Source: Bradyrhizobium lablabi
GTDB taxonomy: Bacteria > Pseudomonadota > Alphaproteobacteria > Rhizobiales > Xanthobacteraceae
DNA: 64,000 bases
NCBI RefSeq assembly: GCF_900141755.1
Contig: NZ_LT670844.1
Coordinates: 3,472,001-3,536,000, forward strand
Reading direction: 5' to 3'
Of the stretch, positions 33,595-42,575 are shown one piece after another. The stretch's first letter is position 1. Each line of letters starts with the position of its first letter. The notes below the pieces were generated by a model, which was given only the letters and a program-made list of their open reading frames with translations, was not told where the DNA came from and did no database searches. Position numbers and translations under genes: made by a program.

Positions 33595-34905
33595 ATGCTC
33601 GATCAAACCACAAAGGCCAATTTGCTCGAGATCCGCGGCGTCTGCCGGTCGTTTCCGAAAGGCAGCGGCGAGGACCTGCAGGTGCTGGAAAAAGTCGACC
33701 TGACCATTCATGCCGGCGAAATCGTCGGCCTGCTCGGCCGCTCCGGATCGGGCAAGTCGACATTGCTGCGGATCATCGCCGGACTGATCGCGCCGTCCTC
33801 GGGCGACGCCAAATGCCGCGGCGAGACGATCGTCGGCCCGCCGAACGGCGTCTCCATGGTGTTTCAGTCGTTCGCGCTGTTTCCATGGCTGACCGTGCTG
33901 CAGAACGTCGAACTCGGACTGGAGGCGCTCGGGATCGACGCCGCCGAGCGCCGCAAGCGCGCGCTCGCCGCGATCGACCTGATCGGCCTCGACGGTTTCG
34001 AATCCGCCTACCCGAAGGAATTGTCGGGCGGCATGCGCCAGCGCGTCGGCTTTGCCCGGGCGCTGGTGGTTCATCCGGATTTGCTGCTGATGGACGAGCC
34101 GTTTTCGGCGCTCGATGTATTGACCGCCGAGACGCTGCGCACCGACCTGGTCGATCTCTGGATCGAAGGAAGGCTGCCGATCAAATCGGTGCTGATGGTG
34201 ACGCACAACATCGAGGAAGCGGTGTTGATGTGCGACCGCATCCTGGTGTTTTCCTCCAACCCCGGCCGGGTCGCCGCCGAGATCAAGGTCGACCTGCCGC
34301 ACCCGCGCAATCGCCTCGATCCGACCTTCCGCCAGCTCGTCGACAGCATCTATGCCCGCATGACACAGCGCGCCGAGCCGCGCGCGCCGGCGATCGAGGG
34401 CATCCACGGCACCGGCGTCGGCATGATCCTCCAGCACGTCTCCTCCAACGTGCTGTCCGGCCTGATCGAAACGCTGGCGGCACCGCCCTATAACGGGCGC
34501 GCGGACATGCCCGTGCTCGCCAACAGCCTGCAGCTCGAAGCCGACGAGATCTTCCACCTCGGCGAATCGCTGCAACTTTTGAGGTTTGCTCAATTGAACG
34601 AAGGCGATTTGATCCTGACGGAAGCCGGCATGCGCTTTGCGCACCTGGAGACCGACGCCCGCAAAAAACTCTTCGCCGAGCATCTGATCAATTATGTGCC
34701 GGTGATGGGGTTGATCCGCCGGGTGCTCGACGAGCGCCCCTCGCACACCGCGCCCGAAGCGCGCTTCCGCAACGAGCTTGAGGATTACATGGCGGAAGAC
34801 CAGGCCGATGAGACGCTGAAAACCATCGTCTCATGGGCGCGATATGCGGAATTGTTCGCCTATGACGAGCAGTCGGAAACGTTCAGTCTGGAAAACCCGC
34901 ACTAG
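33595..34905 (+). CDS. ABC ATPase with AAA-associated C-terminal domain
   Basis: A 436-residue ATPase. Residues 1-265 hold Walker A (GRSGSGKST), Q-loop (VFQSFALFPW), signature LSGGMRQRVGFARAL, Walker B (LLLMDEP) and H-loop (MVTHNIEEAV). Residues 285-436 are the AAA_assoc_C domain typical of partners of the double permease: HVSSNVLSGLIETLA, ADEIFHLGESLQLLRFAQL, LTEAGMRFA. This domain may have a regulatory role. The start at ATG 33595 lies 13 bases after the permease stop; an upstream in-frame codon lies inside the permease gene. Confidence 0.92.
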   Translation: MLDQTTKANLLEIRGVCRSFPKGSGEDLQVLEKVDLTIHAGEIVGLLGRSGSGKSTLLRIIAGLIAPSSGDAKCRGETIVGPPNGVSMVFQSFALFPWLTVLQNVELGLEALGIDAAERRKRALAAIDLIGLDGFESAYPKELSGGMRQRVGFARALVVHPDLLLMDEPFSALDVLTAETLRTDLVDLWIEGRLPIKSVLMVTHNIEEAVLMCDRILVFSSNPGRVAAEIKVDLPHPRNRLDPTFRQLVDSIYARMTQRAEPRAPAIEGIHGTGVGMILQHVSSNVLSGLIETLAAPPYNGRADMPVLANSLQLEADEIFHLGESLQLLRFAQLNEGDLILTEAGMRFAHLETDARKKLFAEHLINYVPVMGLIRRVLDERPSHTAPEARFRNELEDYMAEDQADETLKTIVSWARYAELFAYDEQSETFSLENPH

Positions 34906-34922
34906 CGGCGGATTTTTATTTG

Positions 34923-35041
34923 GTCGTCCCTGCGAAAAGCAGGGACCCATACGCCGCGGCCGCGCTTTGGGCACGATGGCCGACGGCTTTCTAAAACAAC
35001 TGAACCCTGTGGTTATGGGTCCCTGCTTTCGCAGGGACGAC
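34923..35041. repeat. GTCGTCCCTGCGAAAGCAGGGAC inverted-repeat element
   Basis: Outer ends GTCGTCCCTGC...GCAGGGACGAC are inverted, and each end is itself a small hairpin (TCCCTGC/GCAGGGA). The central 65 bases are unrelated to those of the sister element at 38003-38124. It fills the gap between convergent genes. Confidence 0.85.
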
Positions 35042-35050
35042 GAGAGAACC

Positions 35051-36676
35051 CTAACCCCCCGGCGCGAACGACTCCGCGCGCGCCAGCGCCCAGCCGTCGC
35101 GAAAACGCGGATCGCTGGTGCCGTCGATCAGTTCGCCCGGCAGCAGCGAGGGATAGAGCTGCGCGAAGGAACGCACCTCGGTCGTGGAAGATCGCTGCGA
35201 GAAATGGATCGGCCGCAATTCCTGCGGATGTTCGAGGCCCGCGGCGGCGATCAATTCAGCCAGCGCGTGCAGGGTGGCGTGGTGATAATTGTAGACCCGC
35301 TCCACCTTGTGCGGCACCACCAGCGCGCGCTGGCGGGTCGGGTCCTGGGTGGTCACGCCGGTCGGGCAGCGGTCGGTGTGGCAGGACAGCGACTGGATGC
35401 AGCCGAGCGCGAACATGAAGCCGCGGGCCGAATTGCACCAGTCGGCGCCGATCGCCATCGCGCGCGCCATGTCGAAGGCGGTCGCGATCTTGCCGGCGGC
35501 GCCGATCCGGATACGATCGCGCGCATTGATGCCGACCAGCGCGTTATGAACGAAGTTGACGCCCTCGCGCATCGGCATGCCCATATGGTCCATGAATTCC
35601 AGCGGCGCCGCGCCGGTGCCGCCTTCATTGCCGTCGACCACGATGAAATCCGGATAGATCCCCGTCTGCAGCATTGCCTTGCAGATCGCCAGAAATTCCC
35701 AGGGGTGGCCGATGCAAAGCTTGAAGCCGGCCGGCTTGCCGCCGGACAGCCGCCGCATCTCGCCGATGAAGGCCATCATTTCCAGCGGCGTCGAAAACGC
35801 CCGGTGGGTCGCCGGCGAAATGCAGTCCTCGCCCATCGCGACGCCCCTGATCCTTGATATCTCCTCGGAAACCTTGGCCGCCGGAAGCACGCCGCCATGG
35901 CCGGGCTTGGCGCCCTGGCTGACCTTGAGTTCGACCATCTTGATCTGGTCGTCGGACGCGACGCGGGAAAATTCTTCCGGATTGAACGAGCCGTCGCGGT
36001 TGCGGCAGCCGAAATAGCCGGAGCCGACCTCCCAGATCAGGTCGCCGCCGTTCTCGCGATGATAGGGGCTGACGCCGCCCTCGCCGGTGTCATGCGCGAA
36101 GCCGCCCTTTTTCGCACCCGCATTCAGCGCCCGCACCGCGTTCGGACTAAGCGCGCCAAAACTCATCGCCGAGATGTTGAACACCGATGCCGAATACGGC
36201 TTGACGCAATCCGGCCCGCCGATGGTGACGCGGAAATTCGCGTCGGCACGTGCTTTCGGCGCCACCGAATGGTGGATCCATTCATAACCCTCGCGATAGA
36301 CATCCTCTTGCGTTCCGAACGGCCGCTTGTCGAGCACCATCTTGGCGCGCTGATAGATCAGCGAACGGGTGTCGCGACTGAACGGCATGCCGTCCTTCTC
36401 GCTCTCGAAGAAGTATTGCCGCATCTCGGGGCGGATCTCTTCCAGCAGGAAGCGCAGATGCGCCGAGATCGGATAGTTTCGCAACACCGCGTGATTTTGC
36501 TGCAAGAGGTCGCGAATGCCGAGAGCCGTCAGCCCGCCAAAAATGAGGATCGGTATCAGGACCAGATCGAACACCTTGCGATCGAAGATCCCAAGCCCAA
36601 GCAGCAAGGCCGTCACGACGCCGCAAATCGTCAGAACGATGAAGCGCGGCGAGAACGGAAGCATCAGTGTTTCCAT
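35051..36676 (-). CDS. FMN-binding glutamate synthase-family protein
   Basis: A 541-residue protein with an N-terminal membrane segment (IVLTICGVVTALLLGLGI and a second hydrophobic stretch to about residue 50) and a GltB-like FMN barrel. FMN and substrate elements are DFIVVDGNEGGTGAAPLEFMDH and IGAAGKIATAFDMARAMAIGAD. The iron-sulfur cysteines are in CIQSLSCHTDRCPTGV. The amidotransferase domain of true glutamate synthase is absent, so this is a membrane-tethered relative of uncertain reaction. The start at 36676 has GAGGGG 5 bases upstream. Confidence 0.88.
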   Translation of the reverse strand: METLMLPFSPRFIVLTICGVVTALLLGLGIFDRKVFDLVLIPILIFGGLTALGIRDLLQQNHAVLRNYPISAHLRFLLEEIRPEMRQYFFESEKDGMPFSRDTRSLIYQRAKMVLDKRPFGTQEDVYREGYEWIHHSVAPKARADANFRVTIGGPDCVKPYSASVFNISAMSFGALSPNAVRALNAGAKKGGFAHDTGEGGVSPYHRENGGDLIWEVGSGYFGCRNRDGSFNPEEFSRVASDDQIKMVELKVSQGAKPGHGGVLPAAKVSEEISRIRGVAMGEDCISPATHRAFSTPLEMMAFIGEMRRLSGGKPAGFKLCIGHPWEFLAICKAMLQTGIYPDFIVVDGNEGGTGAAPLEFMDHMGMPMREGVNFVHNALVGINARDRIRIGAAGKIATAFDMARAMAIGADWCNSARGFMFALGCIQSLSCHTDRCPTGVTTQDPTRQRALVVPHKVERVYNYHHATLHALAELIAAAGLEHPQELRPIHFSQRSSTTEVRSFAQLYPSLLPGELIDGTSDPRFRDGWALARAESFAPGG

Positions 36677-37030
36677 GGGACCCCTCAGGCAGATTCTTCC
36701 GTTGTTTATTGTTGTCGGCCGCAGTTTATTCCAACTAACGGACCAATGCTGTACACGATATTTCGCGGACAGGTCATGGATATGACAGCCATCAGGCTAG
36801 CCAATCCGCCGGTCTGCAATCAATCGGTCCGGTGACCGGGTATATTACCCGGTATGAGTCTTATTGCGGTGCAACGTAGGCGGCCCCGAGCTTGCGATGC
36901 CAGCCCCTCATGGTGAGGAGGCGCACTTGCGCCGTCTCGAACCATGCGGCCCGAGCGGTGCCTCTGGCCATCCTTCGAGACGCGCGCAAAGCGCGCTCCT
37001 CAGGATGAGGAGCGGATGCGGAGGCACGGC
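36677..37030. other. Intergenic stretch with hairpin and repeat
   Basis: No gene is supported. It contains ACCGGGT-ATATT-ACCCGGT (36835-36853), a 7-bp stem with no T-run, and the repeat at 36905-37010. The first 150 bases presumably carry the glutamate synthase-like gene's promoter. Confidence 0.6.
36905..37010. repeat. CCTCATGGTGAGGAG...CCTCAGGATGAGG intergenic element
   Basis: About 106 bases bounded by CCTCATGGTGAGG and CCTCAGGATGAGG, containing GAGGCGCACTTGCGCCGTC and GAGACGCGCGCAAAGCGCGCTCC hairpins. The pattern is a familiar dispersed element of Bradyrhizobium-type genomes (from memory). Only this copy is in the window. Confidence 0.7.
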
Positions 37031-37933
37031 TCAATGACCGTGCGGGCGCATCTCATGCGGAATCCCGCGTTGCTCGAGGCCGCTTTGCGCCAGCCAAGCG
37101 TCGGTGCTCTGGATCGCGCGCTCGATATGATCGGCGGTTCGGGTGAAATCATAGGGCGATCCGACCAGCGGACACAATGGCGGGACCACGTAATATTCTA
37201 TACCGGGGTGGAGGCCCTCCAATTCGCTCACCAGTTGCCGCGCGATCAGCAGCGTCAGCGCGTGCAGCGCGTTCGCCACCGCGCCGCTCGGCGGCGCGTG
37301 CTCCGCGCAGGCATAGCCGGTCGGCAGGATGATCAGGCGCCGCGCGCCCTTTTTGACCGCGATCCGGACCGGCGTGTTGGAGGAGATCGCGCCGTCGGCG
37401 AGATAGAGATCCTTGTAGCGGACCGGCGCGAAAGCGCCGGGGATTGCGGTCGAGGCGACAATGGCGTCCGCGGTCGAACCCTCCGACAACACGATGCTGT
37501 CGCCCGAGAGGATATCCGTGGTGACGATATGCACCGGGAGCTTTGCGTCTTCCAGATTTCGATAGGGAATATGGTCGTCGATCAGCTTGCGGATGCCGTC
37601 ATTCGGGATCAGAAAATCCCGCCGCCAGACAAATCCCACCAGCGTCCGCCACGTCACCGGAAAAACGTCATGCCGCTGCAACCCGCGCCAGATGGTTTCG
37701 AGCTGCAGCACGCCTTTGAGCGTCGGATCGCCGGCATAGTAGGCCCCGTTCAGCGCGCCGACGCTGGAGCCGACCACCATATCCGCTGATATTCCGTGGG
37801 CGGCGAGCGCGTGCATCATGCCGACCTGGATCGCGCCAAAACTGCCGCCGCCTGCGAAGACGAAGGCCGTCTTGACCGGGCTGGCTCGGTTGGATGTCAG
37901 CAAGGTTTTCGTTCGCTCCCGGTGTCGTCGCAT
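37031..37933 (-). CDS. Patatin-like phospholipase
   Basis: A 300-residue acyl hydrolase. The oxyanion loop is FAGGGSFGAIQVG (about 26-38), the nucleophile elbow GSSVG has Ser57, and the catalytic Asp180 is in LADGAIS. No signal peptide or membrane helix follows, so it is probably cytoplasmic or peripheral to the membrane. Bacterial patatins cleave phospholipid or glycolipid acyl chains; the natural substrate is unknown. The first 18 residues are basic and may not belong to the fold. It is tandem with the ferredoxin-NADP reductase gene but separated by a repeat. Confidence 0.9.
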   Translation of the reverse strand: MRRHRERTKTLLTSNRASPVKTAFVFAGGGSFGAIQVGMMHALAAHGISADMVVGSSVGALNGAYYAGDPTLKGVLQLETIWRGLQRHDVFPVTWRTLVGFVWRRDFLIPNDGIRKLIDDHIPYRNLEDAKLPVHIVTTDILSGDSIVLSEGSTADAIVASTAIPGAFAPVRYKDLYLADGAISSNTPVRIAVKKGARRLIILPTGYACAEHAPPSGAVANALHALTLLIARQLVSELEGLHPGIEYYVVPPLCPLVGSPYDFTRTADHIERAIQSTDAWLAQSGLEQRGIPHEMRPHGH

Positions 37934-38002
37934 TGGGATGTGCGACGTTGGCTGGCGTTATAGCAGCGGGTGGGGACGGCGTGCTACTGGCACGAGCCTA
38001 TC

Positions 38003-38124
38003 GTCGTCCCCGCGCACGCGGGGACCCATAACCACCGATGGGTGGGTTTGCGAACGCTGGGGCCACGGCCCGGCGCAACAACAGCGAGCGGTGGTTATGG
38101 GTCCCCGCTCAAGGCCGGGACGAC
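38003..38124. repeat. GTCGTCCC...GGGACGAC inverted-repeat element
   Basis: Sister of the element at 34923-35041: it begins GTCGTCCCCGCG, has GGGGACCCATA just inside, and ends TATGGGTCCCCGC...GGGACGAC. The centre differs. It ends 6 bases before the fpr stop codon. Confidence 0.85.
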
Positions 38125-38130
38125 AGCGTG

Positions 38131-38904
38131 TTACCGCTCCACGAACGCCTTTTCGATCACAAAGTGGCCGGGCTCGCTGTGATTGCCTTCGAGAAAACCG
38201 CGCGCGTCGAACATGGCGCGCAATTCTTCCAGCATCGCCGGGCTGCCGCACATCATGATGCGGTCGGTTTCGAGTGAGAGCGGGCCCTGGCCGATATCGT
38301 TGAACAACTGTTCTGAGGTGATCAGGTCGGTGATGCGGCCGCGGTTGCGGAACGGTTCGCGGGTGACGGTCGGATAATACACCAGCTTCTCGGTCAAGAG
38401 CGGTCCGAACAATTCGTCGTCGCGCAGTTTTGCCACCAGCTCTTCTCCATAAGCGAGTTCGGAAACCTGCCGGCAGCCATGGACCAGCACGATGGTTTCA
38501 AACTGCTCATAGACGTCTGGATCCTTTATGAGGCTCGCGAACGGCGCGAGACCCGTTCCGGTCGACAGAAGCAGCAGGCGCTTTCCGGGAATGAGATTGT
38601 CCGAAACGAGCGTGCCGGTTGCCTTGCGCCCAACCAGGATGGTGTCGCCCTCTTTGATCTTCTGCAGCCGCGAGGTCAGCGGCCCATCGGCGACCTTGAT
38701 CGAGAAGAATTCCAATTCCTCCTCGTGATTGGCGCTCGCCATGCTGTAGGCGCGCAACAAGGGGCGGCCATCGACCTCGAGCCCGATCATGGCGAACTGG
38801 CCGTTCTGGAATCGAAAGCCGGAACTGCGGGTGGCTCGGAAGCTGAAAAGCGTGTCGGTCCAGTGCCGGACAGAAAGAACTTTCTCTCTATTAAATGCGC
38901 TCAT
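38131..38904 (-). CDS. fpr: Ferredoxin-NADP(+) reductase
   Basis: A 257-residue FAD enzyme of the bacterial subclass. FAD-binding RAYSMASANHEEELEFFSIKV, phosphate-binding GTGLAPFASLIKDP, and MMCGSPAML in the NADP domain are all present. The C-terminus ends FVIEKAFVER, the extended type typical of proteobacterial Fpr that stacks over FAD. It moves electrons between NADPH and ferredoxin or flavodoxin, often under oxidative stress. I start at ATG 38904; the longer open frame upstream has no family similarity. Confidence 0.95.
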   Translation of the reverse strand: MSAFNREKVLSVRHWTDTLFSFRATRSSGFRFQNGQFAMIGLEVDGRPLLRAYSMASANHEEELEFFSIKVADGPLTSRLQKIKEGDTILVGRKATGTLVSDNLIPGKRLLLLSTGTGLAPFASLIKDPDVYEQFETIVLVHGCRQVSELAYGEELVAKLRDDELFGPLLTEKLVYYPTVTREPFRNRGRITDLITSEQLFNDIGQGPLSLETDRIMMCGSPAMLEELRAMFDARGFLEGNHSEPGHFVIEKAFVER

Positions 38905-39224
38905 GGGATTTGGTTTTCCGTTGTCGCCTGGTGTAGAAGGATCACGTGGGTTCGGCCCCGGAAGAGGCAAAAACCCCTGCAATATCTGATGATTTAGCGT
39001 TTCAAATAGACTGCTGTCAGTGATAGTCAACACACATCGACGCGCATTTGACGGGCGAAATTGGCGGCCGGTTCGGCTACGGAAAAGCTTTGCTGCGGAT
39101 CGCCGCCGTCGCGCAATTAACTTGCTGGAATCGGGCTCCGATCGAGCAGTTAATTGCCCCACGAGGGCAAAAATTTCGTTAAGAGTAAAATCTCAAAACA
39201 AAATGCCAGATCGCCTGATATCGC
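38905..39224. other. 320-base divergent intergenic region
   Basis: No gene is supported between fpr and the ATP-grasp gene. It contains a small dyad TTGCCC-CACGA-GGGCAA (39154-39170). Promoters for both genes must lie here, but I see no box pair that stands out. Confidence 0.5.
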
Positions 39225-40226
39225 ATGCGCAGCCTTGAGACATTTCGATCGGGAAAGCCGGGTTTTTATCCGGACCAGGCGGTCTATGCGGAATTCGCCT
39301 GCGCGCAATTCGGCCTCGCGTTTCAGGACAAGGACGGCGGAACGGGACTCCTGTTCACCGTGGCCTCAAAGACCAAAAGCGTCCATTTCGGCGCCGGGCG
39401 TGCTTCGTGGTATCCGCAAAACGGCGCCACGGCCTCGACGCTGGCATCGGACAAATATTTCACCAACAAGATCCTCCAAGACGCCGGCATCGCCACGCTC
39501 GGCGGCGAATATTTCTTTCTGCATGACCGACACCGCGCCCATCGCCCCGCGGGCCATGAGCGCGAAGACGCGCTCGCGTATTTCAGAAGACTGGGCGGCA
39601 CGGCGTTCATCAAGCCGCTGCAGGGATCGCGCGGCGATTTCGCGCAAGTGCTTCACGGCGAAGCGGCGCTGGTTGGATATTTTGATGAGGTCTCGAAATA
39701 TTACGATGCGGTCTTGGTCCAGCGCGCTGTCACTGGATTAGAACACCGGATTTTCCTGCTGGATGACGAAGTGGTCTATTCGGCGCGAAAATATCCGCCC
39801 TTTTTGCTGGGCGATGGCATTAGCCCGATCCGCGATCTCCTGACCACGCATAACGCGGCCTTGCGCTCGCGCGGACTTTCACCCGCTGCCGCCAGCCACG
39901 ATGTTTCGCTCGACACAGTGCTGGCAAAGGGCGAGCGCTGGAACATTCCCGGGCGGACCAACCTCAGCGCGGGCGGAACGATGGTGATCGAGGCGCCCTA
40001 TTCCGATGCGGCCATCGCGCTGGCGCGCAAGGCCGCGCGGACGCTCGGACTGCGGGTTGCCGCCGTCGATCTCTTCACCGATATCGGCGGTGATCCCAAG
40101 GCGATCGGGATCATCGAGGTGAACTCCAATCCGTCGATCCGGCTCCTGGAAGAGTCCGGCCGCGGCGACCTGATCCTGAAAATCTGGCAGCACACATTTC
40201 TGGCGATGGGATTATTGGGTGTTTGA
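39225..40226 (+). CDS. ATP-grasp ligase resembling the central domain of cyanophycin synthetase
   Basis: A 333-residue ATP-grasp protein. ATP-binding Lys130 is in FIKPLQGSRGDF. The stretch LLGDGISPIRDLL (194-206), NLSAGGT (246-252), ALARKAARTLGLRVAAVDLFTD (265-286) and metal-binding E298-x-N300 in IIEVNSNPSIR follow the order of the CphA/GshF-type ATP-grasp domain, where NLSxGG is characteristic. ATP-grasp ligases form an acyl phosphate and join it to an amine. No CphA N-terminal domain is present. The gene overlaps the downstream Mur-ligase-like gene by 8 bases. A short frame at 39203-39238 overlaps its start and could couple translation. The substrate is unknown. Confidence 0.85.
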   Translation: MRSLETFRSGKPGFYPDQAVYAEFACAQFGLAFQDKDGGTGLLFTVASKTKSVHFGAGRASWYPQNGATASTLASDKYFTNKILQDAGIATLGGEYFFLHDRHRAHRPAGHEREDALAYFRRLGGTAFIKPLQGSRGDFAQVLHGEAALVGYFDEVSKYYDAVLVQRAVTGLEHRIFLLDDEVVYSARKYPPFLLGDGISPIRDLLTTHNAALRSRGLSPAAASHDVSLDTVLAKGERWNIPGRTNLSAGGTMVIEAPYSDAAIALARKAARTLGLRVAAVDLFTDIGGDPKAIGIIEVNSNPSIRLLEESGRGDLILKIWQHTFLAMGLLGV

Positions 40227-41535
40227 TCTGCCAAAATACGGCGACGGGGTCTGCCTGGCGCGGCTGGCGGCGTTACTCGACGCGCTCGCGATCGATCGCG
40301 CAAGGCTGTCGCGCATGTCGGTGGTGGTGACGGGGTCGAACGGCAAGGGTTCAACGGCAGCGTTCTGCGCCGGCATCGCCCGCGCCTACGGCTTGCGAAC
40401 GGGGCTGTTCACCTCGCCGCACCTCTATCGTGTCAACGAACGGTTTCAGGTCGATGGCAAGCCTGTTGCCGACGATGACCTCGCGCGGCTTGCTTCGCGG
40501 ATCACGGCCGCCATTGCCGATATCACGCAACGCGGCGGTGAAAAATTCGGAAGCTTTGAGGCGATGTTCGCACTGGCCTGCCTGCATTTTCAGGAGAGCG
40601 ATTGCGATTTCGCCGTGTTCGAGGCCGGCATCGGCGGCCGCTACGACCCGGTCCGTCTGGTCGGCGCGCGCACCACTTGCGTGACGTCGGTCGATTACGA
40701 GCATGTCGAATTGCTCGGCCATTCCCTGGAACTGATCGCGTCCGACAAAAGCGACGCCTGCGCGTCTGGCGGCACGATCGTCTATGGCGAAAATTGCCGA
40801 AAGCTCGCGCCGCATCTGACCGAATATAACCGCTTTCGCGGGGTCATGCCGCTGTTTGTCCACGACCAAATCGGGATCGGCGGCGAAGCCAGCTCCTCGT
40901 CGACGCAGCGGTTCGACTTCGCGCTCGAAGCTTATGATTTTCGCGCCCTCGAAACCAACCTGCTCGGCGCCTTTCAGTTCAACAATGCGGCGATCGCGAC
41001 CGCTTTGTTCCTGCTCTGGCTGCAGGACAAGCGACCCGGCGAAAGGCGCGCTGCCATCGAATTAGCCGTGCGATCGGGGCTGCGCGAGGTGCGCTGGCCC
41101 GGCCGTCTCGAAGTCATCAGGCAAGACCCGCTCACCTTGATCGACGTCGGCCATACGCCTGACGGCATCAGGCAATCGCTCGCCAGCCTGAAGGCGATCT
41201 ACGGTGAAGAGGGCTGGGTGCTCGTCACCGGCGTTTCCCGCGACAAGAAGGCAGGTGAGATCGTGGGCGCGCTGGCGCCGTCGTTCGACACTATTATCTG
41301 CACCATGGCGCACCATAAGGGCGCGGACGCCGAGACGATTGCGACTACGGCGCGCAAGGCCAACCCGCAGGCGGCCGTTCACATCGCAAAAACCATCGAG
41401 GACGCCGTGAGCTTGAGCGAGAGGCTCGCCGCGTCGGAGAGCCGAAAGATCTATGTGGCCGGCGGATTATTTTTGGCGATCGAATACGCGGTCGTCGCGA
41501 GCGGCGGCCGCGCACCGGATTTGGATTTTTTCTAA
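40219..41535 (+). CDS. Mur ligase/FolC-like amide ligase paired with the ATP-grasp protein
   Basis: A 438-residue ligase starting at GTG 40219, inside the end of the preceding gene. P-loop TGSNGKGST (38-46), FTSPHLYRVNERFQVDG (64-80, the FolC omega-loop-like signature), EAGIGGRYDP, SVDYEHVELLGHSLELIASDKSDA (with the Lys expected to be carbamylated), and WPGRLEVI and DVGHTPDGIRQ in the C-terminal domain are all as in folylpolyglutamate synthase. Such enzymes add glutamate or other amino acids through acyl phosphates. FolC proper usually pairs with accD. Here the partner is a CphA-like ATP-grasp gene, so the two may build a peptide or amino-acid polymer. Confidence 0.85.
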   Translation: MFDLPKYGDGVCLARLAALLDALAIDRARLSRMSVVVTGSNGKGSTAAFCAGIARAYGLRTGLFTSPHLYRVNERFQVDGKPVADDDLARLASRITAAIADITQRGGEKFGSFEAMFALACLHFQESDCDFAVFEAGIGGRYDPVRLVGARTTCVTSVDYEHVELLGHSLELIASDKSDACASGGTIVYGENCRKLAPHLTEYNRFRGVMPLFVHDQIGIGGEASSSSTQRFDFALEAYDFRALETNLLGAFQFNNAAIATALFLLWLQDKRPGERRAAIELAVRSGLREVRWPGRLEVIRQDPLTLIDVGHTPDGIRQSLASLKAIYGEEGWVLVTGVSRDKKAGEIVGALAPSFDTIICTMAHHKGADAETIATTARKANPQAAVHIAKTIEDAVSLSERLAASESRKIYVAGGLFLAIEYAVVASGGRAPDLDFF

Positions 41536-41548
41536 CGAGGTCTCACCT

Positions 41549-41635
41549 CGTCATTGCGAGGAGCAACGCGACGAAGCAATCCACTCTCAGCCAATACTCG
41601 GTGCCATGGATTGCTTCGCTGCGCTCGCAATGACG
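41549..41635. repeat. CGTCATTGCGAG...CTCGCAATGACG inverted repeat
   Basis: Outer arms CGTCATTGCGAG/CTCGCAATGACG are inverted, with inner arms GAAGCAATCCA/TGGATTGCTTC. This is a widespread intergenic element of alphaproteobacteria. It lies between convergent genes, ending one base before the stop codon at 41637. Confidence 0.9.
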
Positions 41636-41636
41636 G

Positions 41637-42563
41637 TCAGTTACTCGTGCCCTCGGTATCGTTGAGCACGTGAAAGGCCTCCTCGAGCTGCGGCGAGATC
41701 GGGACGTTGAGCTTCTCGCCGGTCGGCAGCCGTGCGACGAACCATTTGTTGTAGAGCGGGATCAGGTCACGGTTCGAACCGAGCTTGTGGAAGGTGCGTT
41801 CCACCACCGCCGCAAGCTGCGGCTCGCCCTTGCGGAACATGATGCCGTAGGGATCGTAGGACAGATAATCGCCGGTGACTTTAAACTTGTCCTGCGCCTT
41901 GTGCCGCACGATCAGGCCGTACAGCAGAATGTCGTCGGTCGCGAACGCGTCGGCCTTGCCGTCGACTACCATTTGGTAGGATTGCTCGTGGTCGCCGGCC
42001 GTGACGATGTTCAGGCCGAGCGAGAACTTCTTGTCGACATTATGCATCGCCTGCTCGTTGGTGGTGCCCTTTGTCACCACCACGGTCTTTCCCTTCAGGT
42101 CGGTTGCCGCCGAGATGTTTGATGCCTTCGGCACCATCAGTTTGGTGCCGGCGACGAACATCAGCGGCGAGAACGCCACCTGCTTGGCGCGCTCCGCGTT
42201 GGCGGTGGTCGACCCGCATTCGAGGTCGATCTTGTTCTGCAGCACCGCCGGAATGCGGTCATCCGAGGTGACCTTGACATATTCGATCTTCAAATTGGCG
42301 TCGTCGACCTCGACACCGATCTCGTCGACGATCGCTTCGCAGAGCTCGAGGCTGTAGCCGATCGGCCGGTTGGCCTGATCGAGAAACGAAAACGGCGGCG
42401 AAGCCTCGCGATAGCCGAGATGCACGACATGGGTCTTCTTGATGTTGGCGAGCGTCGGGCTAAGCCCTTCGCCGCCGGTCTGGGCGCTCGCGGCCGTTGT
42501 CAATAGACACGCTACCAACAACAGGCCGCAGGCCGGGACAGATCGCCCCAGGGTTTGGCGCAT
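41637..42563 (-). CDS. Amino-acid ABC transporter substrate-binding protein (GltI-like)
   Basis: A 308-residue periplasmic binding protein: signal peptide to about 28 (LLLVACLLTTAASAQ), then the SBP_bac_3 pattern VVHLGYREASPPFSFLDQANRPIGYSLELCEAIV, DLECGSTTANAERAKQVAFSP and VDGKADAFATDDILLYGLI. Length and motifs fit the glutamate/aspartate group. No permease or ATPase genes adjoin it, so they must be elsewhere. It lies 12 bases after the dicarboxylate transporter gene and may be cotranscribed with dctA, both serving C4/C5 acid uptake. Confidence 0.9.
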   Translation of the reverse strand: MRQTLGRSVPACGLLLVACLLTTAASAQTGGEGLSPTLANIKKTHVVHLGYREASPPFSFLDQANRPIGYSLELCEAIVDEIGVEVDDANLKIEYVKVTSDDRIPAVLQNKIDLECGSTTANAERAKQVAFSPLMFVAGTKLMVPKASNISAATDLKGKTVVVTKGTTNEQAMHNVDKKFSLGLNIVTAGDHEQSYQMVVDGKADAFATDDILLYGLIVRHKAQDKFKVTGDYLSYDPYGIMFRKGEPQLAAVVERTFHKLGSNRDLIPLYNKWFVARLPTGEKLNVPISPQLEEAFHVLNDTEGTSN

Positions 42564-42575
42564 GGTTTCCTCCCA

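Noticed and set aside
36835..36853. ACCGGGT-ATATT-ACCCGGT as a terminator
   Set aside because: No T-run follows on either strand and it lies upstream, not downstream, of the nearest gene start.
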